Part shown: piece after piece, positions 1 to 6,496 of the stretch
Position numbering within the stretch: the stretch's first letter is position 1
How the letters are laid out: each line of letters opens with the position of its first letter
From: an uncultured Collinsella sp.
GTDB taxonomy: Bacteria > Actinomycetota > Coriobacteriia > Coriobacteriales > Coriobacteriaceae
DNA: 34,462 nt
Direction: 5' to 3'
NCBI GenBank assembly: GCA_902478985.1
Contig: CABSNH010000004.1
Coordinates: forward strand, 1-34,462
The notes under the pieces: model-generated
What the model saw: only the letters and a program-made list of their open reading frames with translations
Told to the model about the DNA's origin: nothing
The model's database searches: none
Position numbers and translations under genes: made by a program

Positions 1-82
1 ATCGCAGAAAAATGTTTCCGCAGGGTTAAAGCGTATCAAGCGCTCAAAAAACGTGTGTGAACAGGCAGTTGCGAACGAATGA

Positions 83-1105
83 TTAGCGCGAGGTCGAGGC
101 GCGGTGTTCGATGTGACCGGGAACCTCGATGCGTTTGGGCGCCAGCTTTGCGGCATCGCCCACCGTAGTGGTAACGACGTCGATACGCTCGGACAGGCGC
201 TCGACTACGCGCTCGGCAATAGTGAGGGTGTCCTGCGCGGCCGTGGTCACGCCGCCAAAGAGCACGTGGTTCCAGGGGTAATCGTCAAACGTCGAGATCT
301 TAAGACCGGCCGGCAACGAGGGTCCCAACTGTGCCAGTGCCTCGGTCAGGCGTAGGAAGACCAGGCCGTTGACAGCGATAAGGCCGAGTCTTTTGCCCGC
401 ATAGCCGCGGATGGTCTCGTCCAAGCGGCCAACGCCAGTGGCACCGCCATCGGCCAGGGTAACGACCTCGCCCGCAAGACCGCGGCGCGAAAGCTCGTCG
501 GTAAAGGCCTCGGCGCGCTCGCGACGCACGGGACTATCGTCGCTTGCCTCGGTGAGCAGGCACAGGCGCTCGCTGCCAGCGGCGGCGAGCTCGTCTACCA
601 AGCCAGCGACCAGCTCACGGTTGTTAGATGTCACCAGATCGACACCGCCGTCGGCAACGTCGCGGTCGAGCAGCACAACAGGCAGACGTCCCGCTGCCGC
701 GGCGATCGCCTCGTCATTGCCTCCGCAGGTGTTGACGACCAGGCCGTCCACGCCGGCATCGATAAGCCTGGTAAGCGACTCCGCTTCCTTAGTGGGGTCG
801 TTGCCGCTAATGGCCGTCATGAGCGAGCAGCCGCGCGCGGCGGCGCTGACGGAAAGCCCTTCGAGCATGGCGCTGGAGAACGGGTTGGCGATGTCGGCCA
901 GGATCACGCCGATGAGGTTGGTGCGCGAGCTGCGTAGATTGCGCGCGGCGGCACGCGGGCGATAGCCGGTGCGCTCGATAACCGCCGCGATGCGAGCACG
1001 GGTTTCCTCGGTCATTTGCCCGGGGCGGTTGTTGAGATAGCGCGAGACCGTGGCCGGGCTCACGCCCGCCTCGGCGGCAATGTCCTTGATTCTCATCTGC
1101 GCCAT
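83..1105 (-). CDS. LacI-family transcriptional regulator, probable regulator of kdgK-eda
   Basis: A 340-residue DNA-binding repressor. The N-terminus carries a classical LacI helix-turn-helix (MRIKDIAAEAGVSPATVSR, then the hinge with YRPRAAARNLRS), followed by a periplasmic-binding-protein-like effector domain (LIGVILADIANPFSS and later VDGLVVNT). I chose the ATG at 1105 because GGGGTG lies just upstream on the minus strand; an ATG three codons later (1096) is also possible, and an upstream ATG at 1153 lacks a clear ribosome site. It is divergent from kdgK, and the 235-bp gap has two perfect inverted repeats of LacI type. I infer that it controls kdgK-eda and itself in response to a uronate or KDG-like effector; the ligand cannot be read from the sequence. 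Confidence 0.9.
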   Translation of the reverse strand: MAQMRIKDIAAEAGVSPATVSRYLNNRPGQMTEETRARIAAVIERTGYRPRAAARNLRSSRTNLIGVILADIANPFSSAMLEGLSVSAAARGCSLMTAISGNDPTKEAESLTRLIDAGVDGLVVNTCGGNDEAIAAAAGRLPVVLLDRDVADGGVDLVTSNNRELVAGLVDELAAAGSERLCLLTEASDDSPVRRERAEAFTDELSRRGLAGEVVTLADGGATGVGRLDETIRGYAGKRLGLIAVNGLVFLRLTEALAQLGPSLPAGLKISTFDDYPWNHVLFGGVTTAAQDTLTIAERVVERLSERIDVVTTTVGDAAKLAPKRIEVPGHIEHRASTSR

Positions 1106-1170
1106 AACGCACCCCGTTTCCCAATTGTCGGCGGTCTGAGCCATTTTAGGCATTTTTTTAAAAATCTCGG

Positions 1171-1197
1171 TTGCAAAACGCTGTAGGTGAGTATACT
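1171..1197 (+). promoter_or_regulatory. Candidate kdgK promoter
   Basis: TTGCAA at 1171-1176 and TATACT at 1192-1197 resemble -35 and -10 boxes, but the spacing is 15 bp, shorter than the usual 17. The operator pair lies just downstream, as expected for repression. The TATA-like box is nearly symmetrical, so it could also serve the divergent regulator. Tentative. Confidence 0.35.
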
Positions 1198-1208
1198 ACA
1201 ACTCGAAA

Positions 1209-1222
1209 CGAAACCGATTTCG
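1209..1222. promoter_or_regulatory. Candidate LacI-type operator 1
   Basis: Perfect inverted repeat CGAAA-CCGA-TTTCG between the divergent LacI regulator and kdgK. It shares the ACCGATTTCG core with the neighbouring repeat at 1226-1237, which suggests one regulator binding tandem sites. Confidence 0.65.
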
Positions 1223-1225
1223 TAA

Positions 1226-1237
1226 ACCGATTTCGGT
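1226..1237. promoter_or_regulatory. Candidate LacI-type operator 2
   Basis: Perfect inverted repeat ACCGA-TT-TCGGT, with its centre 16 bp from that of operator 1. The site lies downstream of the candidate kdgK -10 box, a typical repressor position. Confidence 0.65.
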
Positions 1238-1240
1238 GAG

Positions 1241-1296
1241 CGTTGGCACGCAGGTGCAAAGACGCACCCTACCGTCTTGGCACCTGCGTGCCAACG
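1241..1296 (+). repeat. Long perfect hairpin in the kdgK leader
   Basis: A perfect 17-bp inverted repeat (arms 1241-1257 and 1280-1296) continues inward after one mismatch as AAGAC/GTCTT around a 10-nt loop. It lies between the operators and the kdgK ribosome site. No T-run follows, so it is not a standard intrinsic terminator. It could be an RNA stability element or a mobile palindromic repeat. Confidence 0.85.
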
Positions 1297-1340
1297 CCAT
1301 ATCAAAGGTGTACGCACGAGCAAGAAGGAGCTACGCGACC

Positions 1341-2375
1341 ATGGGTAAAACGGTTCTTACCTTCGGCGAGATCATGATGAGGCTATCGCCCAAAGACCAC
1401 CTGCGCATTGAGCAGGCGACCGAGTTTGATGTCCGCTACGGCGGCGCCGAGGCAAACACCGCGCTTTCCCTGGCCTACCAGGGCGACAAGGCCGCTTACG
1501 TCTCCGTTGTCCCGGCCAACCGTCTGGGCGAGTGCGCCCTGCGTTCGCTGAAGGCCTACGGCGTCGACACCACGCGCGTCGTGCGTCAGGGCGACCGTCT
1601 TGGCTCCTATGTGTTTGAGGTCGGTGCCTCGCAGCGCGGCAACGGCTGCGTCTACGACCGCAAGTTCTCTGCCATCAACATGGCCACGCGCGATGTTTTT
1701 GACTGGGACGAGATCCTCAAGGGCATCGATGTCTTCTACTTCTCCGGCGTGACCCCCGCCGTCTCCGACGAGATGGCCGCCGCCTGCAAGGAGGCGCTCG
1801 CCGTCTGCCGCGCCAAGGGCATCACCACCGTGTGCGACGTGAACTATCGCGGCAAGATGTGGTCGCCCGAGAAATCGCAGGCCACCATGAAGGAACTCCT
1901 GCCGCTCGTCGACATCTGCATCGCCAACGACGAGGATGCGCCTGCCGGCCTTGGCATGACCTGCGTCTCCGGCTCCCTTGCCCACGGCATCGAGGAGCGT
2001 GACACCTACGTCGAGATGGCCCGTCAGATCTGCGCCGAGTACGGCTGCAAGAAGGTCGCCTCGGTCGTCCGCAACATCTCCTGCGTCGAGCGCTCCATTT
2101 GGATGGGCATGCTCTTTGACGCCGAGAGCGGCGAGCACTGGTTCTCCCCTGCTCACGATGTACACGTGCTCGAGGGCGTTGCCGCCGGCGACGCTTTCAA
2201 CGCCGGCCTCGTCCATGCCCTCATCAACGACTTTGACCCGCAGGCTGCCGTCAACTACGCCATCGCGGCCTCGATCCTCAAGCTCACCATCAAGGGCGAT
2301 TCCAACTTGGTGACCGCAGACGAGATCGCAGCCGTGGCATCAGCCGCCGACGGTGGCACTCGCGTCGCACGCTAG
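1341..2375 (+). CDS. kdgK: 2-keto-3-deoxygluconate kinase (PfkB family)
   Basis: Predicted to phosphorylate KDG with ATP to give 2-keto-3-deoxy-6-phosphogluconate in the cytoplasm. The 344-residue protein shows a ribokinase/PfkB fold: N-terminal LTFGEIMMRLSP, a GGAEANTA substrate-binding segment, and the C-terminal GVAAGDAFNAG motif whose Asp (about residue 284) is the expected catalytic base. The DTxGAGD signature is relaxed to GVAAGD, as in some KdgK-type kinases. The ATG at 1341 follows AAGAAGGAG at 1322-1330. Its neighbour eda encodes the next pathway step. A different 2-keto-3-deoxy sugar acid or another sugar could be the substrate, but the pairing with eda favours KDG. Confidence 0.88.
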   Translation: MGKTVLTFGEIMMRLSPKDHLRIEQATEFDVRYGGAEANTALSLAYQGDKAAYVSVVPANRLGECALRSLKAYGVDTTRVVRQGDRLGSYVFEVGASQRGNGCVYDRKFSAINMATRDVFDWDEILKGIDVFYFSGVTPAVSDEMAAACKEALAVCRAKGITTVCDVNYRGKMWSPEKSQATMKELLPLVDICIANDEDAPAGLGMTCVSGSLAHGIEERDTYVEMARQICAEYGCKKVASVVRNISCVERSIWMGMLFDAESGEHWFSPAHDVHVLEGVAAGDAFNAGLVHALINDFDPQAAVNYAIAASILKLTIKGDSNLVTADEIAAVASAADGGTRVAR

Positions 2376-2389
2376 TCCGTCTCCATTCC

Positions 2390-2429
2390 GCGGGCCGCAG
2401 CTTTCCAATCCCATACCCCTGCGGCCCGC
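2390..2429. repeat. Intergenic hairpin between kdgK and eda, first of three
   Basis: Perfect 11-bp inverted repeat (GCGGGCCGCAG and its complement, arms 2390-2400 and 2419-2429) with an 18-nt loop, 14 bases after the kdgK stop. No T-run follows. It may protect the kdgK 3' end or partly terminate. Confidence 0.7.
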
Positions 2430-2445
2430 TCCCCGATTCCTCCGG

Positions 2446-2483
2446 CCGGGCAAAACCACCAGTCCCATTCCGGTTTTGCCTGG
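2446..2483. repeat. Intergenic hairpin between kdgK and eda, second of three
   Basis: Arms CCGGGCAAAACC (2446-2457) and GGTTTTGCCTGG (2472-2483) pair with a single G-T wobble. No T-run follows. Confidence 0.65.
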
Positions 2484-2497
2484 CATTTCCTACATGA

Positions 2498-2578
2498 CTG
2501 GTCGAGCAGCCGGTTTTGGAATTGCTTGAACCCCAAGCAGTGCCTCCGATAACCAATCCAAAATCGGCTCATGACCAG
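2498..2578. repeat. Intergenic imperfect palindrome between kdgK and eda, third of three
   Basis: Outer arms CTGGTC (2498-2503) and GACCAG (2573-2578) continue inward as partially paired GCCGGTTTTGGAATTG against CAATCCAAAATCGGC, with a central GCTTG/CAAGC stem. The size and imperfect pairing look like a REP-type element. Confidence 0.55.
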
Positions 2579-2628
2579 CACATTTGGCAATCACGCGCCC
2601 ATGCGCGCCACACATCGAAAGGAACATC

Positions 2629-3270
2629 ATGTTCGATCAGTTCTACACCACGCTTGAGTCCCTGGGCATCGTGCCGGTCGTTGTGCTCGACAAGGTCGAG
2701 GACGCCGCTCCGCTCGCCCACGCCCTTATGGCAGCTGGCATGAAGTCCGCCGAGGTCACCTTCCGCACCGCCTGCGCCGCCGAGTGCATCGCCGCTATGG
2801 CCGAGGCCGAGCCCGAGATGTGCGTTGGCGCCGGCACTGTCCTGACCGTCGAGCAGGTTGAGCAGGCCCGCGCAGCCGGTGCCAAGTTCATCGTCTCCCC
2901 GGGTTACAACGAGGACGTCGTGAAGCACTGCATCGACATCGACCTGCCCGTCCTTCCCGGCACCGTGACCCCCTCCGAGGTCACCGCAGCCGAGAACCTG
3001 GGCCTCAAGGTCACCAAGTTCTTCCCCGCGTCCCAGTATGGCGGCCTGAACACCATCAAGGCCCTCGCCGCTCCGTTTGTCGGTCACCGCTTTATGCCTA
3101 CCGGCGGCGTGAGCACCGCCAACGTCGAGGAGTACCTGAGCTCCTCCGCCATCATCGCCTGCGGTGGCACCTGGATGGTCAAGCCGGCCCTGTTTGCCGA
3201 CGGCGACTTCTCCAAGGTCGAGCAGATCGCCCGCGAGGCCATGGACGTCGTCAAGAAGGTCCGCGGCTAG
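2629..3270 (+). CDS. eda: KDPG aldolase (2-dehydro-3-deoxy-phosphogluconate aldolase)
   Basis: Class I aldolase that splits 2-keto-3-deoxy-6-phosphogluconate into pyruvate and glyceraldehyde 3-phosphate, the last step shared by all uronate branches in this window. The 213-residue length is normal for the family. Visible signatures are AEVTFRT (Glu42 and Arg46), GAGTVLT, SPGYNED, LPGTVTPSE, VTKFFPAS with Schiff-base Lys130, and PTGGV. The ATG at 2629 follows GAAAGGA at 2617-2623. It lies 253 bp after kdgK in the same orientation, with three hairpins between, so it may be co-transcribed or have its own promoter. A strong terminator follows. Confidence 0.95.
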   Translation: MFDQFYTTLESLGIVPVVVLDKVEDAAPLAHALMAAGMKSAEVTFRTACAAECIAAMAEAEPEMCVGAGTVLTVEQVEQARAAGAKFIVSPGYNEDVVKHCIDIDLPVLPGTVTPSEVTAAENLGLKVTKFFPASQYGGLNTIKALAAPFVGHRFMPTGGVSTANVEEYLSSSAIIACGGTWMVKPALFADGDFSKVEQIAREAMDVVKKVRG

Positions 3271-3287
3271 GTTTAGCTCTCTATCGT

Positions 3288-3325
3288 GAAAGGGGGCGTG
3301 CCCTAGACCTCGCCCTCTTTCTTTT
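3288..3325 (+). terminator. Intrinsic terminator after eda
   Basis: GAAAGGGGGCG (3288-3298) pairs with CGCCCTCTTTC (3311-3321), followed by TTTT. It starts 17 bases after the eda stop. Confidence 0.85.
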
Positions 3326-3426
3326 AAAGCGGCTCGGAAGCGCGCCGTTTCCGTCACGAACAAGAACCAAAACCGTCTTGTATGCTGATAGAACGTGACG
3401 GAAGCGACACGCCCCCGAGCCGCTTT
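3326..3426. repeat. 101-bp imperfect palindrome
   Basis: The outer arms AAAGCGGCTCGG (3326-3337) and CCGAGCCGCTTT (3415-3426) are perfectly complementary. Inner arms TTTCCGTCACG and CGTGACGGAAGCG pair around a central segment of about 37 nt. I see no coding potential. It fills part of the 392-bp gene-free stretch 3271-3662. It may be a non-autonomous palindromic element or a structured RNA. Confidence 0.6.
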
Positions 3427-3488
3427 GCCTACTCGGCTGGCAACCGCGCCCAGTTGAGCCACATCGACAAAAACCGAGCCATCAAAAC

Positions 3489-3560
3489 AGCTGCGGCGCC
3501 GTCTGGAGGAATGGACCCTTGCTTCCGGTCTTTTCCTCCAAGCGGCGCCGCAGCTTTTTT
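3489..3560 (+). terminator. Strong terminator-like hairpin
   Basis: AGCTGCGGCGCCG (3489-3501) pairs with CGGCGCCGCAGCT (3543-3555), TGGAGGA (3504-3510) pairs with TCCTCCA (3534-3540), and six or more T residues follow. It faces the plus direction, although the only plus-strand gene upstream (eda) already has a terminator. That raises the possibility of a short plus-strand transcript in 3427-3560. On the minus strand it could back up the convergent GntR gene. Confidence 0.6.
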
Positions 3561-3580
3561 GTGCCCCGGTAGCGTCTCGC

Positions 3581-3646
3581 ACTTGCGGTGAAATACGGAC
3601 TGTTTACACCATCAGAGCCGCAAAACAATCCCTATTTCACCGCAAC
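3581..3646. repeat. REP-like palindrome GTTGCGGTGAAATA family, copy A
   Basis: The left arm starts CTTGCGGTGAAATACGGAC; the right arm ends CCCTATTTCACCGCAACT. The arms are complementary apart from a few mismatches around a roughly 15-nt centre. Related copies lie at 4426, 9804 and 12721. Confidence 0.85.
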
Positions 3647-3662
3647 TAATGAAGGGGGCGAG

Positions 3663-4355
3663 TTAGATGGCCGAGTCTTTGGACAGCTCAAAATAGTCGG
3701 GATGCAAGGCGATAACCGGACCCTGCTCCTCGGGCATCAGGTGCAGGTGTGTCTCGGCCAGATAGCTCGCCGTGTCGGTATCGCCCTTTTTAATGGCCTC
3801 GAGAATTCGGCGATGCTGCCGACGAATCGGTTCCCAATCCAGATCCTGAGAGACCATACGCAACCAGTTGTATCGCTCAAAATGCGTATTGACGCTCTTC
3901 ATCCAATCCCACAACATGTGGCGGCCGGCAATCTCAAAACACGTCTCATGGAACAGGTTGTCCAGATCGAAAAAGCGACGCGTTTCGCTATGGTCGAGCG
4001 ACTCGGACTCGGCAAGAATCTGCTCGAGCCGATGCTTTTGCTCGGGCGTGGCGGCCGAACAGCATTTAATAAGCACGCTTCTCTCGAGCTTCTCACGCAA
4101 GAAGCAGGCGTTTTCGGCGTGTTCCATGCTAATCTTAGAGACGTAGGTGCCGCTTTTGGGGCGCGTTTCCACCAGCTCCTGCTCACGCAGGCGTACAAAG
4201 GACTCGCGAATGGGCGTGCGCCCGATTCCCGTCTCCTTTTCCAGACCAATCGCCGAAAGGCGCGTGCCGGGCTTGAGCTCGGCATAGATGATCTTGGAGC
4301 GCAATGCGTTGTATGCCTGGTCTTGCAGGCTCTGATAATGCTGGTGTTGTTCCAT
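3663..4355 (-). CDS. GntR-family regulator with FCD domain
   Basis: A 230-residue FadR-subfamily transcription factor. Residues of about 10-75 form the winged helix (YNALRSKIIYAELKPGTRLS, TPIRESFVRLREQELVETRPKSGTYVS). The rest is an all-helical FCD effector domain with the spaced acidic and His residues that usually bind a metal (DLDNLFHE, RRQHRRIL, ETHLHL). The ATG at 4355 has GAGGG just upstream; a longer start at 4397 lacks support. It lies between eda and the dehydratase operon, and is flanked on both sides by copies of the same palindromic repeat. FCD regulators often sense organic or sugar acids, so control of a neighbouring sugar-acid gene is likely, but no operator could be identified. 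Confidence 0.88.
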   Translation of the reverse strand: MEQHQHYQSLQDQAYNALRSKIIYAELKPGTRLSAIGLEKETGIGRTPIRESFVRLREQELVETRPKSGTYVSKISMEHAENACFLREKLERSVLIKCCSAATPEQKHRLEQILAESESLDHSETRRFFDLDNLFHETCFEIAGRHMLWDWMKSVNTHFERYNWLRMVSQDLDWEPIRRQHRRILEAIKKGDTDTASYLAETHLHLMPEEQGPVIALHPDYFELSKDSAI

Positions 4356-4425
4356 AAAGCCCTCGGATGAAGCCCACGGTTTGCCGAATATCACCACGTA
4401 ATACTATCGCATCCCCCATCCCCTC

Positions 4426-4492
4426 AGTTGCGGTGAAATAGGGACTGTTTATACAGCCGGGGCCGCAAAACAATCCCTATTTCACCGCAACT
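4426..4492. repeat. REP-like palindrome, copy B
   Basis: Arms AGTTGCGGTGAAATAGGGAC (4426-4445) and the complementary right arm ending TATTTCACCGCAACT at 4492. This is the best-paired copy of the four, with essentially one mismatch in about 24 bp. It lies upstream of the GntR gene and downstream of the dehydratase. Confidence 0.88.
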
Positions 4493-4536
4493 TCCAACCA
4501 GTCTTTTTGGGACGGGGCTTTTTTAGCCAAGGTTGA

Positions 4537-4573
4537 ACAAAAAAGGCCCGAGCTCGTATGAACTCGGGGCTCT
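4537..4573 (-). terminator. Intrinsic terminator of the gntP-dehydratase operon
   Basis: On the minus strand, GCCCCGAG pairs with CTCGGGC (4546-4552 and 4563-4570) and a run of six T residues follows (4539-4544). It sits 46 bases beyond the dehydratase stop. Confidence 0.8.
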
Positions 4574-4618
4574 TTGTGCCGCACATCTATGAGAGGAGAA
4601 ATTCGATGCGTACGTGCG

Positions 4619-6397
4619 CTACTCCATGTAGCCACCCTGAATGGCGGAAACTGCATGCTCGGTAAAGAACTTGAGCGTGCCGGAGGTATAACGATTAGCC
4701 TTGGGCTTCCAAGCGGCGCGACGCTCGGCCAGGACGGCGTCGACCTCGGCCGGCTCCATCTCCATGCCGGCGATGCCCACGATAGACAGCGAGCGCTCGG
4801 GGATGTTGATCCGGATAAGGTCGCCCTCCTCGATCAGGGCAATCGGGCCGCCCACGGCAGCCTCGGGCGAAACATGACCGATAGCCGGGCCCTTGGAGGC
4901 GCCGGAGAAGCGGCCGTCAGTGATCAGGGCAATGCTTGCGCCCAGCTCGGGGTCGCTGGCGATAGCCTCGGTGGTGTAGAACATCTCGGGCATGCCGGAG
5001 CCCTTGGGGCCCTCGTAGCGAATGATGACGGCGTCGCCGGGCTTGACCTCGTGCGTCAGGACGGCGTGGATAGCGTCCTCCTCGCAATCGAACGGACGTG
5101 CCTTAAGCGTGGCCTGGAACATCTCGCGCGGAACAACCGTGTGCTTGACGACGGCGCCCTCGGGGGCAAGATTACCGTGGAGGATGGCGATGGAACCGTC
5201 GGTGCCGAAGGCCTGGTCAAACGGGCGAATGATGTCCTCGCGCTTGAGGTTCCACTTCTCCAGGTAGCGGCCGCACTTCTCGTAGTAGCCGTTGTTCTTA
5301 AGGTCCTCGAGGTTTTCGCCGAGGGTCTTGCCGGTGACGGTCATGACATCGAGGTGAAGCATCGACTTGATCTCCTCCATGATGCGCGGCACGCCACCCG
5401 CATAGTAGAAGAACTGCGCCGGCCACTCGCCTGCGGGACGGACGTTGAGCAGGTAGTGGGCGCCACGGTGCAGGCGATCGAAGTCGTCGGCGGACATCTC
5501 GATGCCAAACTCGCGGGCGATCGCGGGGATGTGCAGCAGCGAATTGGTGGAACCGGAGATGGCGCCGTGGACCATGATGAGGTTCTCGAAGGACTCTTTG
5601 GTCACGATGTCACGCGGACACAGGTTATGCTCGGAGAGCCACACGGACTGACGGCCGGCCTCGCGCGCAAACTCACGCAGATCGGAGCTGGTTGCGGGCA
5701 GCAGGGCCGTGCCGGGGAGCATAAGGCCCAGGGCCTCGGCGGTAACCTGCATGGTCGACGCGGTGCCCATAAACGAGCAGGCGCCGCAGCTGGGGCATGC
5801 GTTGTGCTTGGCAAACTCAAGCTCCTCGCGGGAAATCTCGCCGCGCTCGTAGCGGGCAGAAATCGCGCCGAGCTGCTCCAGGGTCAGCAGGTCAGGACCG
5901 GCATCCATGACACCGCCGGTAACGACGATGGAGGGGATGTTGATGCGGCCCATGGCCATGAGGTTCGCAGGCAGGCCCTTATCGCAGCTGGCGACAAAGA
6001 CACCGGCGTCGAACGGGGTGGCCTTGGCATGGATCTCGATCATGTTGGCGATCATGTCGCGGCTGGGCAGCGAGTAGTTGATGCCATCGTGGCCCTGGGC
6101 CTCGCCGTCGCAGATATCGGTGCAGAAGTAACGGGCACCATGACCGCCAGCCTCGGCAACGCCGGCACGGACCTCCTCGACCAACTCAAACAGGCCGGCA
6201 GAACCCGGGTGCGAGTCGCCGAACGTCGACTCGATAATGACCTGCGGCTTGTCCAGATCCTCGATGGTCCAGCCAGACCCCAGACGCAGCGGGTCCATCT
6301 CGGGGCTGATGGTGCGAAACTTGCCGGAACGCGGCTGCAGCTTGGCAACCAGGTCGGCTGCCTCCTGCTGAATCTGTACCTTGGTCTTCTCGTCCAT
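4619..6397 (-). CDS. IlvD/EDD-family dehydratase, probable sugar-acid (aldonate) dehydratase
   Basis: A 592-residue Fe-S dehydratase. Family marks are DICDG (95-99), ASCDKGLP with Cys138, CPSCGACSFMGTAS with Cys201, Cys204 and Cys207, and the C-terminal DGRFSGASKGPAIGHVSPEA. At about residues 58-66 the sequence is TFGDSHPGSA: Gly65 stands where the [2Fe-2S] aldonate dehydratases have a Cys, so the cluster type is uncertain. The ATG at 6397 follows AGAGGAGAGC; the frame extends to 6433 without a better site. It follows gntP by about 100 bp and ends in a terminator. With KDG kinase and KDPG aldolase nearby, dehydration of gluconate, galactonate or a related acid to KDG is the best inference. 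A role in branched-chain amino acid synthesis is less likely because no ilv neighbour is present. Confidence 0.85.
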   Translation of the reverse strand: MDEKTKVQIQQEAADLVAKLQPRSGKFRTISPEMDPLRLGSGWTIEDLDKPQVIIESTFGDSHPGSAGLFELVEEVRAGVAEAGGHGARYFCTDICDGEAQGHDGINYSLPSRDMIANMIEIHAKATPFDAGVFVASCDKGLPANLMAMGRINIPSIVVTGGVMDAGPDLLTLEQLGAISARYERGEISREELEFAKHNACPSCGACSFMGTASTMQVTAEALGLMLPGTALLPATSSDLREFAREAGRQSVWLSEHNLCPRDIVTKESFENLIMVHGAISGSTNSLLHIPAIAREFGIEMSADDFDRLHRGAHYLLNVRPAGEWPAQFFYYAGGVPRIMEEIKSMLHLDVMTVTGKTLGENLEDLKNNGYYEKCGRYLEKWNLKREDIIRPFDQAFGTDGSIAILHGNLAPEGAVVKHTVVPREMFQATLKARPFDCEEDAIHAVLTHEVKPGDAVIIRYEGPKGSGMPEMFYTTEAIASDPELGASIALITDGRFSGASKGPAIGHVSPEAAVGGPIALIEEGDLIRINIPERSLSIVGIAGMEMEPAEVDAVLAERRAAWKPKANRYTSGTLKFFTEHAVSAIQGGYME

Positions 6398-6462
6398 GAT
6401 GCTCTCCTCTTTTGATTTGAACAGTTGTACCAATCGTTGGTGATTAAATCTGGTGTAGGTGG

Positions 6463-6485
6463 TTGCCGAGCGACGCGCTCGGCAA
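6463..6485. repeat. Hairpin between gntP and the dehydratase gene
   Basis: TTGCCGAGC (6463-6471) and GCTCGGCAA (6477-6485) are perfectly complementary with a 5-nt loop. On the minus strand the T-run precedes rather than follows the stem, so it looks like an intra-operon processing or stability hairpin. Confidence 0.6.
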
Positions 6486-6496
6486 AAGATGCCCGA

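Noticed and set aside
3427..3488. tRNA or known small RNA in the gap after eda
   Set aside because: No cloverleaf, anticodon arm or CCA end can be drawn; the region offers only a terminator-like hairpin downstream.
4619..6397. Branched-chain amino acid dihydroxy-acid dehydratase (ilvD)
   Set aside because: The gene is in a two-gene operon with a GntP permease under a divergent FadR-type regulator and no ilv genes are near; sugar-acid dehydration fits better, though it cannot be excluded.
4574..6415. Long plus-strand open frame opposite the dehydratase gene
   Set aside because: It is the antisense shadow of a recognisable IlvD/EDD-family gene, low in complexity and rich in Gly, Ala, Asp and Val as expected in GC-rich DNA. 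The same applies to the frames opposite the OYE-type gene (10732-12597) and feoB (30261-31766).
6463..6485. Terminator between gntP and the dehydratase gene
   Set aside because: On the transcribed strand the T residues precede the stem and none follow it, so an intrinsic terminator is not supported.
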